DNA from: Plasmopara viticola
Lineage: Eukaryota > Oomycota > Peronosporomycetes > Peronosporales > Peronosporaceae
Reading direction: 5' to 3'
Assembly (NCBI GenBank): GCA_001695595.3
Contig: MBPM02000003.1
Coordinates: forward strand, 2,170,001 to 2,234,000
DNA: 64,000 bases
The notes under the pieces were generated by a model. The model did no database searches. It was not told the origin of the DNA and worked only from the letters and a program-made list of their open reading frames with translations. This document shows, piece by piece, positions 36,095 to 47,470 of this stretch. Made by a program: the position numbers and the translations under genes. How positions within the stretch are numbered: the stretch's first letter is position 1; the number at the start of each line of letters is the position of its first letter.

Positions 36095-36952
36095 ATGTCA
36101 GAGCGAGCAGAGCGACTATCTGGCCTGCAGAATGGTACTGTGGGCTCTATCGCTGGCATGATTGAAGTAATACTGCAACAGCCAACTGTGGCTATTAAAA
36201 ATGCGTTGCAGCAGAGCCGCACTATCCCGTGGTCCGTTCAAGTGCTCTATCGCGGGGTAGGCGTCTCGTTGGCCTCCATCGCGCCTGTGAGTGCCATTCA
36301 ATTTGCAGTCAATGGACACTTGCTGCGCAGTGTGGCAACATCGGGTAGGCATCCCTCGGATAAGACAAAGGTGCTGTGTGGCACACTTTCAGGTTTTGCG
36401 TCGGCGGTGCTTAGCGCTCCGGCAGAGCTTGTAATGACCTTGCAGCAGATAAACGGAAAGAGCTTTTCTGCAACGGTGAAGGAGGTGTCTCAGGTACATG
36501 GCTTTGCACGGTTGCTGAGAGGTTTCAGTGTGACGGCTGCGCGAGACGCTGTATGGTGCGCGGGGTACATGGCACTTGGCCCAGTCATCACCCGCGAGAT
36601 GCACACGTTAAGCCCTGCCACTTTTGGAGCTGTCGACGATGCTACTAATTCGCAGAAGGCGTCAGCCTCGGTTGCTGGTTGCGTCACTGCTGGTCTGATA
36701 ACGGTCATGGCCACGCAACCCTTGGATACCATTAAAACAGTTATGCAAGGCGAGGCTATGATGCTGCCTTCAGGTCGTGCACCCAGTACGCTAGCCACTT
36801 TTGTACGCATCTACCGCGAAGGAGGTTCGCTGCGTTTCTATCGTGGTATCATTCCACGGGGATGCCGTCTGGTTGGCGCCGTCTTCATTCTTGGGCAGTC
36901 GCGCAATTTGCTGGAGGAGATTTTTGAGGAGCACGAGCTGCTCAAGCTGTAA
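36095..36952 (+). CDS. Mitochondrial carrier family protein
   Basis: Single exon, 285 residues, the usual carrier length. Three carrier repeats are visible, each opening with a Px[DE]xx[KR]-type signature after helix 1, 3 or 5: QQPTVAIKN (P30), SAPAELVMT (P109) and TQPLDTIKT (P209). Each repeat ends with a short arginine motif (LYRGVGVSLAS, LLRGFSVTAARD, FYRGIIPRGCR). Carriers sit in the inner mitochondrial membrane with six helices and exchange metabolites. Only the third repeat has the full signature; the first lacks the acid (Thr-Val) and the second has Met instead of the base. The substrate cannot be read from the sequence; the pattern recalls divergent carriers of the tricarboxylate/oxoglutarate branch, without certainty. 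The ATG at 36095 is the first in frame. Confidence 0.85.
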   Translation: MSERAERLSGLQNGTVGSIAGMIEVILQQPTVAIKNALQQSRTIPWSVQVLYRGVGVSLASIAPVSAIQFAVNGHLLRSVATSGRHPSDKTKVLCGTLSGFASAVLSAPAELVMTLQQINGKSFSATVKEVSQVHGFARLLRGFSVTAARDAVWCAGYMALGPVITREMHTLSPATFGAVDDATNSQKASASVAGCVTAGLITVMATQPLDTIKTVMQGEAMMLPSGRAPSTLATFVRIYREGGSLRFYRGIIPRGCRLVGAVFILGQSRNLLEEIFEEHELLKL

Positions 36953-37534
36953 AATTACGAAGGATTTTTGAAGATAAACGCGCACTGTTGCTCAGATTGA
37001 AGTGCACGAAACCACATAAAGTGTTTTTACTGGCTGTAATTTGCAATAGTGAAGAAGGTCTACCACAATCGAACCTGTGATGTTTCAGATGACAAATCGA
37101 AAGAGGTAAATGCTAGTTGGTAGCGGCCCGATACATAAATGAATAGATTACATCTAATTGATCAGTTGTTTGATCATAACAATGACCAAACATGCAGCAA
37201 AGAGAAGTGCCAGTCGGGCGAGTCATTTCAAGATGACGGCTTCCGTGAGAAGCGCCGCATCAAATAGGCTTTTGCGCCTAGAGCCGCACCTGCAAGGGCT
37301 GCGCCTGTGCCGTAGGTGGAAAGTCTCAATGACTTACCTACCAGAGTGGCTTAGGTAAATAAGCTCTGGAAGAGCCTTCCACTCACCGCGGTGGGAAACG
37401 CATGCTAGAAGCTCTATGATCAATTCGTACGTACTCTCGCTATTGGACGATTCATATGGCTAGTTCTCGCCCTCTCCCGCTAGAGAAGACAACGCTGTTA
37501 AAGCAACTACAACGATAGCAGATACGTGTTATTA

Positions 37535-37745
37535 AGCTTAGCGTCAGACTTAAGAGAAACCTTTTTTTTGGATTTTTAAAAAAACTCGGTCTTCAGAGGC
37601 AAAGACGCGTCCCGAGATATCCTACCTTTAGAGATCTTTAAGAGTCAGAAAGAAGAAAAAAGCTAAGGATTGACATCCTTTGGCCGAAGTCACGTACGTA
37701 GTAGGCGAAGGACTGTGTGACTCGCCTCTATATGCAAATCTCCGT
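37535..37745 (+). repeat. Dispersed repeat, copy 2 (partner at 19735-19985)
   Basis: Begins AAGCTTAGCGTCAGACTTA and ends with GTAGTAGGCGAAGGACTGTG followed by TGACTCGCCTC; both anchors occur in the same order at 19731-19960. The plus frame after the second anchor reads EVTYVVGEGLCDSPLYANL, open for about 70 codons, but without a recognised domain. Confidence 0.6.
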
Positions 37746-38749
37746 ACCGTGAAAGATCTTCTCACTCTCCGGACAACGGATTCGTTGAAGAAACATAAGA
37801 TCTTAAGAAAGAGTATGATGCAGATTTTAGCGACGAGAGGTATTCTCACCTCCTTTGCGTGTCGTACTCGCGTGGCATCCATGATCACGACTTGGTTGTA
37901 GAATAGTGATGCTGTATTTGGATACTACGGCGAGCTACATGTGTACTCTCAGCTCCGTAATGAGCTCTAGGTTGTTTCAATCAATGTCGACAAAACATCA
38001 AGGACATACCTTTGTGTACTCCGCAGCACTGTCACCAACCTAATATGCCTATCTTTGGACTGTATAAGACTTCGAAGCATTACATTTCAAATCATGGTCA
38101 CCTGCTTCAAGTTCGTAAGCTTGGTTTCTAGCTCGATCCCCTAGACAGATCACTTCTTATCTTTGTCATAATGTCAAATCAAGTGCTGGGAAAGTAAAAT
38201 CTAAGCGCAAACATGTAGAAGTTTCCAATATTTAAACCAGTAGCAGCTTTAAAACAAGCATAAGCCGCGGATTCTCACTCGCCACCACCTTGTGCTGATG
38301 ACCATAGTTTCAAAATTCCTGTCTTCTTGAGAAATTTTGCTTTATTTTCAAATTCACTGGATACAGCAGGTGACAAATGCACAACTTTAGTCAGGCACGG
38401 ATATGCCTGTGTTTCCACCAATTTGTGGCAAGCCAGGTAAGCTTATGATTTTTCGGCAGTCCACCGATTTCAACAGGCTCTTTAAAAAAGTCGGACGATT
38501 TTGACTCCTTGGTGTCTTCGACAGATTATGTAAAAGAGCCGGCAGGTGAACCACGATTTTGATACCTTGGCCTCCTCACATTCTATAACGGCCCTTTGTT
38601 GAAGTGGTCTACATCAACTGGATTTGCCAGAACAGGTAAAATTACGATCATAACGAGGGATCATCTACTAGGCTTTGAAATGTTTGCCTGAGAAGAAACA
38701 TCGCATTAATGCTTTAAATTATGTTACGTGTGTTCGATGAACGCGTCAC

Positions 38750-39250
38750 CAGAGCATTTGGCCTTCCCGAAAGCGCGTCGACAAGGACATTGAGTTTGTC
38801 AGGCTTGCTTTCAAAGCGAAATTCCAAACTTACGTAAAACTACATCCATTGTGGCATTTTATACAACAAATGAGGCGTGATTCTCGCCGTCCTCAAGAAA
38901 GCATGGTCAGAAATGATCTTGTAGGGTTTGGCGTCTAGAAATTATGCTCGGACATCTACCCGTGTACACTTCGAAGCAAGTACCCTTAGACAATCGACTT
39001 CCTCATGGCTGTCCTCATTTTGATGCATTAGCGCGCAAACAAAGGCATAGTTTGAAGGGCCTCAAATGATGCTAAGCGGCTTTGTCTCATCCGACAAAGC
39101 TAAAGCCTATCTCCGTTAACTTTTTAGACGCTACCAATAATATCCTGGTGCCCTATTCCCAGCACCCTTCTAGCAAATTTGACAGAGACTTTGCGGTACC
39201 AGCATTTCCAGCATTTAATATGCTAGGCCAAGTCGTCTGGAGTAACTGCT
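38750..39250 (-). mobile_element. Ty3/gypsy reverse transcriptase-RNase H remnant
   Basis: Reading the minus strand from about 39110: ALALSDETKPLSII, a stop, then SNYAFVCALMHQNEDSHEE (consensus LALPDxxKPFxVxxDASDYAVGCALMQxD). Further on come KPYKIISDHAFLRTARIT with PHLLYKMPQWM (consensus KPFxIYTDHASLRTAxxSPHLSQRMARW), and LEFRFESKPDKLNVLVDALS (consensus FxVxYKPGKxNVLADALSR). Stops and frame breaks show it is dead. Integrase should lie at lower coordinates but is not readable. Confidence 0.85.
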
Positions 39251-41227
39251 CACAATCGCTATAGGATCAATAAACAATATTTATGCTTCGCCAGCCCATG
39301 ACGGAGTCGCGAACCATTCTGCACAAAGAAGGCGTGCAGAAAGTTAACGCTTGTCCAATAAACTGCTAATTCTCGTTTTGAGAAGAATATATTAATTTTA
39401 AAATCTGCTTGACGACTACTTTTCGTAACTGCAATTTCTTAATTTGAGAAATGGTTTTGCCTCTAATGAAGGAAAAAGATAAACATTAGGCCTGAAATAC
39501 CGGCTTCATGTATCGATTAGGTTCACCTTTTCTTTTCATAAGCTGGACTGCATCCGAAAGTAAAGTGTCAAGCTGTTGCATGTAACTTGATTAATGCTAA
39601 TAGCTGCTTTCTCGCTTAGGACGCGCGATTTACGCTGCTCAAAAAGATCGGCTACCTCTTATGGTCCTAAGAAAGTAGCTGCATTTGCGTTTATCCCTAC
39701 CGCTAAGCAGCTAAAACGTTCCATGAGCTCTACAAGCAAACTTTACGTTCTAGGAAAATGATATGGTAGCTCCGTCGTTAGTGCGTACGATTTGGGTCTA
39801 TGTCGTAAAATTAAAACAATGTACTCCACTGGTAACAAAAGATATGTTAAGTGCTCCAAAAAATATTCGAACTTTCTTCTTCTGGATCAAGGAGGCTTCA
39901 AAGCGTCCTTGATCACATATGAACACGTGCACGTGACGAAATAACAAAGCAGTTGTTCTTCTTGCAAACACTTAGGTTCCCGAGCGCTCAGGCTCTCTTG
40001 CCTCAAAAGGAGGACAGCACGGGCTTCATGTATGAATTCAGGAGTCAAAAAAGTTGACGGCGTTGCACTACTTGCAAGGCGACTGTGGTTACACATGCCT
40101 TAAGACTAGACTTATTTCGCACGCACCTCTTTAATCAACAATGAGAAAAGCGTTTTAAATTGCCCTTTGAAAGGAGTACAGGCACAAACATACTCACACC
40201 TTTGGAATACAAAGACGCAGAAGTCGCGCTTTTAGAGCTAGAAAAATATCGGTCATTAAGAGTGGCAATTGAAACAAATTTGGTTTTTCAATGAGTGTGT
40301 GCTTGGTAGAAACTCAGCCACTAAAACATTGATAGCTCTCGAAGAGGGGAGTAGCAGCGCTTATCTATTGGCAGCACACACAAAGTCGCAAAAGTTCACC
40401 AAAAGTTCGTTAGGGTATGGCGCGTCAAAAAATTTCACGCATCGAATTGCTATATTGTGCGCTTAAAAATGAGCTGGAGTGGCCAACGATACGACACTAG
40501 ACGTCCATAAGATTGGACTGTACCTGGTTGTCAGAATTTAGAATTTCGGCTGCAAAGAAGTAAATTATGTCCTCAACATGAGCAAGTATGACTTGGTCCT
40601 ATAATCATCATGTTAGGAAAAAAGGAGCCTTATGTGGATTGACAGGACGAAGCTATTGATGTCCAAGGCTCAATATTGCTCAACGGTGTTTGGACAAGTT
40701 ATGTTGGCAATTTCACGGCAAAAATGAATATGAGAAACATCATTTTAAAGGTAAACGAAACAATCATTATAAAGCTACATCGGCGAGCAATTAAGCTGCA
40801 CTGGCAGCACCAACTACTAGAGAGACTCTAGATTGCAGATGATATAGCTATAATTTCTGAATGTTTCCAAGGATCTTGCTTATTTTTTTTTCAAACAGTG
40901 CTCCGATGTGGTAGTCTAAGATCTAACTTCATGGCGCCCTCTTTAAAGTAGTACTAAATCATCAACTAGTTTGCATGAAGAGAATGAGATGATGTGCTCG
41001 TGAGGGAAGATTTTCTTACTCAGGTAACAAACGCATCGAATGGTGTCGTCACACTTGCAGTCAACAAGGTACGTTAACAGGCATTTTGCGTGCTCATGTC
41101 CTTTTTTTCTAAAATCACAATGTCACTCGGGGGAGGTAACTATAGATTGTTTTTATCATTGTGCGATCGATCGCATGACTAAGTCTGTTACTCTATACAA
41201 GTAGTGCCATTATCTAGCACAACCGCA

Positions 41228-41809
41228 ATGGTGCTGACCAACGAGACTCGACACGTGTACCCGTTCCACTGGGACGTCGTCACCCGGGCCTACTGGAACA
41301 AGTATCCGAATGATCGTCTTGCGCACGTGGAGCGCGTGGACGTCTTGGATCGGTGTTTGGACGCTCAGGGCCGCCTAGTGACCACGCGATTAGCTAAGGT
41401 GAATCAAAAGAATCTGCCTGGCTGGATGCGCTCTGTTTTAGGGGACTCTACTTATGTCTTTGAGGAGACGACATGCGATCCAAAGCGCAAGGAGCTAGTG
41501 CTTAAGTCTACAAACCTTTCGCTGCGGTCTGTGGCTACCGTCGAGGAGACGTGTGTGTACTCGGTACATCCGGATGATGTGCACAAGACGCTATACGAGG
41601 CTGAGGCAAAGGTTACGGCTTTTATACCGCTGCTGGGCGAAAAGATAGAAAAGTTTTCAGTCAGCCGCGGCGCCGACACGGCAGCTAAGGGTATTCGAGC
41701 AGTGGAGGAGATTTGCAACGACATTTTTCAGGGCACATTCCAGCCAGCTTTTTGTGAAACTGCAAACATGACGAGGAATTCAATGGCGGCCAACTCTAGG
41801 AAAGAATAG
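41228..41809 (+). CDS. PRELI/MSF1-domain protein (mitochondrial lipid transfer)
   Basis: Single exon of 193 residues starting at the ATG at 41228; an upstream in-frame GTG at 41204 is not a likely start. The PRELI/MSF1 domain fills residues 1-175. It begins with a family-typical opening (HVYPFHWDVVTRAYWNKYP), then HVERVDVLDRCLDAQGRL, a central PGWMRSVLGDSTYVFEE, NLSLRSVATVEETCVYSVHP, and a final helix with EKIEKFSVSRG. PRELI proteins (Ups1/Slowmo/PRELID) sit in the intermembrane space and, with a small TRIAP1/Mdm35-type partner, shuttle phosphatidic acid or phosphatidylserine between mitochondrial membranes. The subtype cannot be set from the sequence alone; the short length is closest to Slowmo/PRELID3. 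The C-terminal 20 residues are unstructured. Confidence 0.9.
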   Translation: MVLTNETRHVYPFHWDVVTRAYWNKYPNDRLAHVERVDVLDRCLDAQGRLVTTRLAKVNQKNLPGWMRSVLGDSTYVFEETTCDPKRKELVLKSTNLSLRSVATVEETCVYSVHPDDVHKTLYEAEAKVTAFIPLLGEKIEKFSVSRGADTAAKGIRAVEEICNDIFQGTFQPAFCETANMTRNSMAANSRKE

Positions 41810-42228
41810 GCCAAGACATCAGTCGAGAGTGCAAGGAGTTAGTAGAATGTCAAACAATTAAGGAAATCTATTAGAGGTAGTGGATGGTGAAATATATTTA
41901 CGATGCGTTGTAATTTTCCTAATACCAGTAGATTTTATCAAACAAATCCAGTATTTAAGTACATGTCTAATAATGAAGTGATACGTCATGCTAAGGTTCT
42001 CCAATAGAGGGGAGTGCGTAACGATGAGGTCAAATACGCTAGTGTTCAGTTTCTGATGAGTCAGAATAATGAAGCGCTAGGTCGTGCTCTTATCTTCAGG
42101 CTTGACGTTTTAGTGTGACGCCTTCAAAGTCGCGATGCGCTCAAATTGGAGTGGCTGAGACTCACTTCTTGTCGTAGAATTATCCATCCATTTGTCAATC
42201 CTCTAACTTTACAGCTAGTCAAAACAAC
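41810..42228. other. Intergenic, tail-to-tail
   Basis: About 420 bases between the 3' ends of the PRELI gene (plus) and the PP4 subunit gene (minus). No feature seen beyond presumed 3' untranslated sequence. Confidence 0.5.
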
Positions 42229-44758
42229 TTATGTCGATACACGTACTGCGTCCGAGCTTGAAGAACTTGATCCCTCTCCATTAGTTTCGGAGGTTATTGA
42301 AGCCGCTGCGACAAAAGTATCCACTAACTCGTTGGTCAGCGGCACAACGATTTCAGAAACTGCCTCAGTAAATTCCACTGGTGCATTTGCTGCGGTTTTC
42401 TTCGAGTCGTCTGCAAGAAGCAAAGATGCAGGCTCCCCTGGTTCTCCTGATGGAGATGTCAGTGATAAGTCAGATACAGAAGCCTCAGCTTCTGTTGTTC
42501 CACTTGCTGCAGGTTCAAGAGCTTTAGGAGTTGTGTTGGCATCTGATGCACCCTTTGATGACTCACAAACTTCTGGCTTTGATACAGCGCAACTATTGCT
42601 TGCTACTTCGGTAGCTTTCGTGATTGCTAACGCTCCGTCGGCCGCCTTACTCTCGACCTCCGTGGCATGTGCTTTAAGGCGCTCAGTCACTTGTTCGTAC
42701 AAAGCGGCAGTGAGTTCGTCGACGCAGCTACTTGTTGTTAATACCTTTAGCAGGGTCTTAGGGCATTGCGGATGTTCTCGGCACAATTGTTGATGTTGTA
42801 TTGCAACTTCAGAGAACACCACGCGAACGTTCGAAACAGGATCCAGCGCTAGTGTGAAGAATACGGCGGCAAGCCTAGTTGTAAAAAAGTTGCGAGCTGC
42901 GTCAGTCAAATTAGTGTCTTCTGCGGATTCGGCTATACTTTGGTCGTTTGGATAAGTTGTTGACAGGAAAGACGCACAGACTTTAGCATAGCACTGTCTA
43001 TCCTGATAATGTGAAGATTTAGCGAGCGCCACGAAACTCTCGACGATAGAGGTCAGCCACTCTGGATTTGAGCTCAGACGAGCCACGAGCAATGGACATG
43101 CCTGTGGTTCTCACACGTGCAGCATTAAGATCGTCAGTGAGCCACGACCTCAATATGATAACACAACAATAGCCCGATCACGTACATGATAGCTCTGTTC
43201 TCGAACAACGGAGACCGGATCGGTAATTAGCTTATGTACCAATGGGTTGACCACTGAAAATGTCGCCTCCGGTGTAAAAGTACGACACAACTGGGCCAGT
43301 TGACCACTCAAAACTTCACGAAACCTCCACTTTGTGATGTTGTTGCCGGAAATAAATTCTGCAAGCACTGGTAAATAGCTTTCACGAAACGATGGAGACA
43401 CATTTTCAAGAAAATCGGCAAAGTGCAGCATTGCACCGAGCCGCACGTCCTGCACGTCATGAAGATAAGTGTTAAACGCTGTGGCTAATTGTGCTTCAGT
43501 AATGCCTTGACCAAGTATTCGTGCCATTACATGCAGCGAGTAAGCAAATGACCGCCGAATCTTCCAATACGTGTCATTTTGGAGCAGCTCAAACGTCGGA
43601 GAAAGTTTGAGCCAACCTTTGGAACCCAGTATACTCACTACGGCTGGAAAATTAAACGCGCAATGAAATTTAATGTCCACTTCGCCGCTTCCACCCAGCT
43701 GTGATGCCGCTGTTGTTGCCATGCTCGTAAAATGACTAATCAAATCATCCGTAATCTGATCGTTTTCCAATGCCGCCAAAAATGGGCCCAAACTTTGGTA
43801 CGCAGCCATGCGAACCCATCGTGATGAATCATGTATAAAGCTTTCGAATAACGGAATCAATATCGGTCCTCGTTCGACCGGTGCTAGCGCCAGCGCAACG
43901 CTAACGAAACACTCGGCGCATGCCTTGCGTACGCCCCAAATGTCATCTTTTGCCAAGCGTTGAAAAGCCGGAACAAGTCTCTCTCGACTGAGCTCTACTC
44001 CTGCCGTCTTGCACACATTCGAAAAACTTAAAGCCGTGGATTTTCGGACTCGAAACACAGGGTCTTCCGATAGTGAAATTAATTCTGGCACGCAAAATTG
44101 TTGACACAACTCCGGTCCAAAGTGCTCGGCCAGACCGTTGTATAGTGACACGGCAGAAATTCGAAACTGCTCGTTGTCATCATCATGTGCTAATGGCAAT
44201 ACGATTGTTAGCACATGCTGTCCCTGGTCTTCGAGCTTAACTAATGCTGCCATCTCCACAAGACTTTCACTCGCAGCAGAGCGCACTTCATGTTGATCGT
44301 CTGATACGAGCTTACTGACCAATGGAATTAATTTCTCCAGTAACAAGTTGTAGCCAACGTTAGAATCGGCCTCTACCAAAAAATGGCAAAGCAGCGGGAA
44401 CTGTAGCGCTACATGTTGACGCACAACGTATTCGACATCGCAGACTAGAGGCTCCAACAGTGGCAGCAGTTGGTCGCATGTGGCTTGGAAGCCTACCGAC
44501 AATGCCGTCTCGTGCAGCATCTTCACGTGAATTACGCGCTGTAGTGCAATGTTGCTGCACACATACTTAGTGACACGCTGCAAGTCAGTTAAACTGTCAT
44601 CGATGGCCAAATCTTCGAAAGTTGGACCATTGGACTCGCTTGGCCTAAGCCCCTCGTCGCCCTGAAGCACATGGAATGATGAGTTATACAAGATAAATAC
44701 GATGTTGTTGTGCAAGTTACACTTGTTTAATCGAAGTGCGTACCAATGTATAATTCAT
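42229..44758 (-). CDS. PPP4R1: Protein phosphatase 4 regulatory subunit 1 (HEAT-repeat)
   Basis: Exons on the minus strand: 44758-44744 (15 bases, MNYTL), 44661-43186, 43101-42229, giving 787 residues. Introns of 82 bases (GTACGC...CTTCAG) and 84 bases (GTACGT...CCACAG) are both phase 0. The protein is a solenoid of HEAT repeats that scaffolds the PP4 catalytic subunit. Diagnostic PP4R1 stretches are LQRVTKYVCSN near the N-terminus, DIWGVRKACAECF (about 245-257) and SRWVRMAAYQSLGPFLA (about 280-296), which are nearly identical in animals. Later come WKIRRSFAYSLHVMA and ITKWRFREVLSGQLAQL. The acidic insert that splits the animal protein is absent. Instead there is a long Ala/Ser/Glu-rich tail (about the last 150 residues) ending in a Ser run. 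The 15-base first exon is inferred: the main exon has no early ATG, and this exon fits frame, donor and intron size. Confidence 0.88.
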
Positions 44759-46419
44759 AAGTGTAGCGACCTCGGCTTTGACGAACTGAAAGACTGCTAT
44801 CTGCAATCGATATGAGGCAGGAAGCCACGCACGTGCCACTAAAGTGGAAGACACGGCCACGTTCGTGTGTTCCCCCCTCGGAAATATCCGAGTTAACACT
44901 ACTGTAAATGTCGCTCGAAAGTGACGAGAAAGTTAGAGATTTTGTATTACGGCGCCGCGATGGACGTTTTTCGGATAGAGTAATGTAAGGCTCTATCCAG
45001 AAAAAGTAATTACCTACTGCTTTTATGTACCAACGCGTAAATTGTGACTTACAGACAGGCTCAGGTAAAGAGCCAGCCATTAATGCGCGTTGAAAAGAAT
45101 ATGTGTGACAGGATCAAACAGCACCTTGCACAAAGGTGGCACGAACGATCATCCGATTCACTACAGAAATCGACGATTGCAATAGACTTTATATACAGAC
45201 TGACTACTTTTTTCCAACATACGCTTATTTGCTACGACAATTCGGGCAAAGGCTTTATTTGAAGATATAATTACGAAATATAACCGTACGCAAATCGGTA
45301 TAAATACAATTGCGCGCCTGTCGAACACCAAGAGTTTCAGACACCCTCGATTTGGAATACCAAATTTAAATATCGGCGTTCGGCTTTATGTGACGGCCCG
45401 GTACATCCTTCCCCAATAGGACTTAAAAGGGGGAGGATTGGATTTCTATTACATAAAGTCAGCTTGGTCATTACGATGGCCGACGAGGCAGCGAAAATAA
45501 CTGAGCTATCAAACGATGCCAGAAAAAAAGTTTGCTCAGCTTACAAAGGTGCTCTTCCCCAGCACCGGCTTTGAAGTACAAGGCCACTCTTGTAAAAACG
45601 GCTGCGCTTGGGTCGTGGGCGGAAAGACAGAAGTGAAGCGCCTGCTAGGGAGCCCTAGCTGTGACACGGCAAAAGACGCGCTTTGCCTCATATGTCTCTC
45701 CTGTTCGCTCGCAAACACCTCCGCCTTTGAGTGATTTAATGATGATTAGCGCTACATGCGTTCCGGTCAACATGAGCCTCGCTTTTCCACAAAACGGCCC
45801 AGGTTGTTGAGAGTGTTGTCAAACCAGACTTATCGCCTAGAAGTACACATAGACGTGTCGCCAGACTTGCCAGCCAATGAAAGACCTTACCCGTAGAGAC
45901 CAACACCCGACTTGAGATACCGAAGTCACCGTTTTGAAGGACAAGGGAAAAGTTGGTGACATCAAAGACGAGACGGCACACTTACATCGCAATGACCATG
46001 TTGCCAAAAAGTCAAATACAAAATCGAGGCTTATGGTCTTGGTTTGTCCACTAGTGCTGGCAGGCTATGTCAAGTAGCTGACGTGTAGATCGACCTTTTG
46101 TCTGTTTGTCAGGTCTCATAGATACCAACATACCTTCCACCCAATTATAAATGAAGAGCCACCAATAAGTGGAAATACCAAGAAATGTTCTTTCTCTCCG
46201 ATTTTACGACCGCTTATGAAGCGTCATGTGCATCCAGAAATATATCGTATCTCAGGTCTTCGTCGATCAGTTAACGGCTTAGATGGATATTCCAAATCCA
46301 CTTTATACTAGAGCATACTTTATTCTAAAGCGTTGAAGTTGCAAGTGGTCAACCACCTTGGATTGATCACTCTTGTCCGTCATTTAAATCTGTTGATATA
46401 AAAACACTCATAGTACTTT

Positions 46420-47470
46420 ATGCGCAAAAGCCCGTCGCCAAGGACATTCATTTTGACGAGCTTACATCGGACACAGAATTGATGTTCAACAAAGAACGAT
46501 AACCATCTCGTCATTCTATGGGACAAGTAAGGCGTCTTATTTTGCCGATCCTGTATTAAGATGTGTAGACTTGACCGCCAACAAATAACTTAAAACTAGC
46601 AAACGCTCTGAGAACCTTACCATTGAATAATTCATGACAAGGAATTTCTTGCCATGAACAAGGAAAATTCCTTTGACAGCCCTAAGCTACCTAGACTGTG
46701 ACAGTCAACTCGATCATGTGTCCCCATCAATTTGATGTAGTGCGCAGCCGATGGCTTAGTCCGAAGCGTCCCAAACGACGCTGATCTGCTTTGCCTTGTC
46801 TGGCAAAGCCAGAACAAGTGCCTGTCGAAGGCCTTCTTTGATACACTATCTCTCCTAGCGCCAATGTTGTCTTCTAATGGACCAGCCGGGGTATTTACGA
46901 GTCCCGCATTTCCAGTACTGCAATGACGTTTGTCTAAGCACCTTCCGCAAGAATATTTGGGACCGTGGCGTAAGCCAAGCCGAAGTGGTGTTAGTCTCGA
47001 TAAGTCTGCTAAAATCCCATGGCCATTTAATGCGCAGCTGATGACTTAAGTCTTCTCCGCCGCAAGAAAAACACATTTTTCGATGCTTAAGCAGCAACAG
47101 CTGGTCTTCATGACCTAAACTTTTTTCCTTGTATGATCTAAATGGGCTTCCATAGCCGAATTAATTACTTTAGAATGGTAATGGTCGAATATCTTTTTAA
47201 AGTTGTCCGAGGATTAGTCGAAACAATTGTAACACCAGACGTATGAGCGTCGTTGGAGTGCTTTACAGTTTTGTGGCACTTCCGTAGCATGTAACAAAGC
47301 GTAATAACAGCTGTGGGGCTCTTCAATAGTATCATTTACCAACCTCAGTGCCCTATTCAACGTGCACTCGAACATAATGCTTAGCAAGACGTTCTTTCTT
47401 CTAAAAAATGTTTGTTTAGATATTTAAGCTCTGCTTAGCTCATTATAAGCATAACTGCCGTGTTCTAGCC
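46420..47470 (-). mobile_element. Ty3/gypsy reverse transcriptase-RNase H remnant, most complete of the window
   Basis: Read on the minus strand from high to low coordinates: MEAHLDHTRKKF near 47145 (consensus EEHLDHVRKVL), LLLKHRKMCFSCGGEDL near 47090 with ETNTTSAWLTPRSQIF following (the post-YLDD reverse transcriptase region), then LALPDKAKQISVVWDASD near 46810, AIGCALHQIDGDT, LRAVKGIFLVHGKKFLVM (consensus LRAAERNYPVHDKELLAM), FKLFVGGQVYTS, and RMTRWLSFFVEHQF with CKLVKMNVLGDGL at about 46430-46520. Several stops and frameshifts make it non-functional. Confidence 0.88.

Larger units (their letters stand above)
36953..41227. other. Gene-free tract with gypsy remains
   Basis: About 4.3 kb between the carrier and PRELI genes. 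It contains the dispersed-repeat copy at 37535-37745 and the minus-strand gypsy RNase H remnant at 38750-39250, listed separately. The remaining sequence has no gene or domain that I recognise. Confidence 0.6.

Noticed and set aside
42146..42793. 215-codon plus-strand open frame
   Set aside because: Exactly antisense to the low-complexity tail of PP4R1; the repeated Ala/Ser codons keep the opposite frame open.
44727..45080. 117-codon minus-strand frame starting at an ATG (MAGSLPEPVC) upstream of the PP4 subunit
   Set aside because: Its normal-looking donors (GTAAGT after residue 9, and the GTACGC site) are out of phase with the main exon; a phase-0 join exists only at a poor GTCTGT site. The frame itself has no domain. 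The MNYTL exon fits phase and intron size.
45389..45460. TGTGACGGCCCGGTAC... as the start of a gypsy LTR
   Set aside because: No second copy, no matching end and no target-site duplication found by eye; mentioned only as a place to look.
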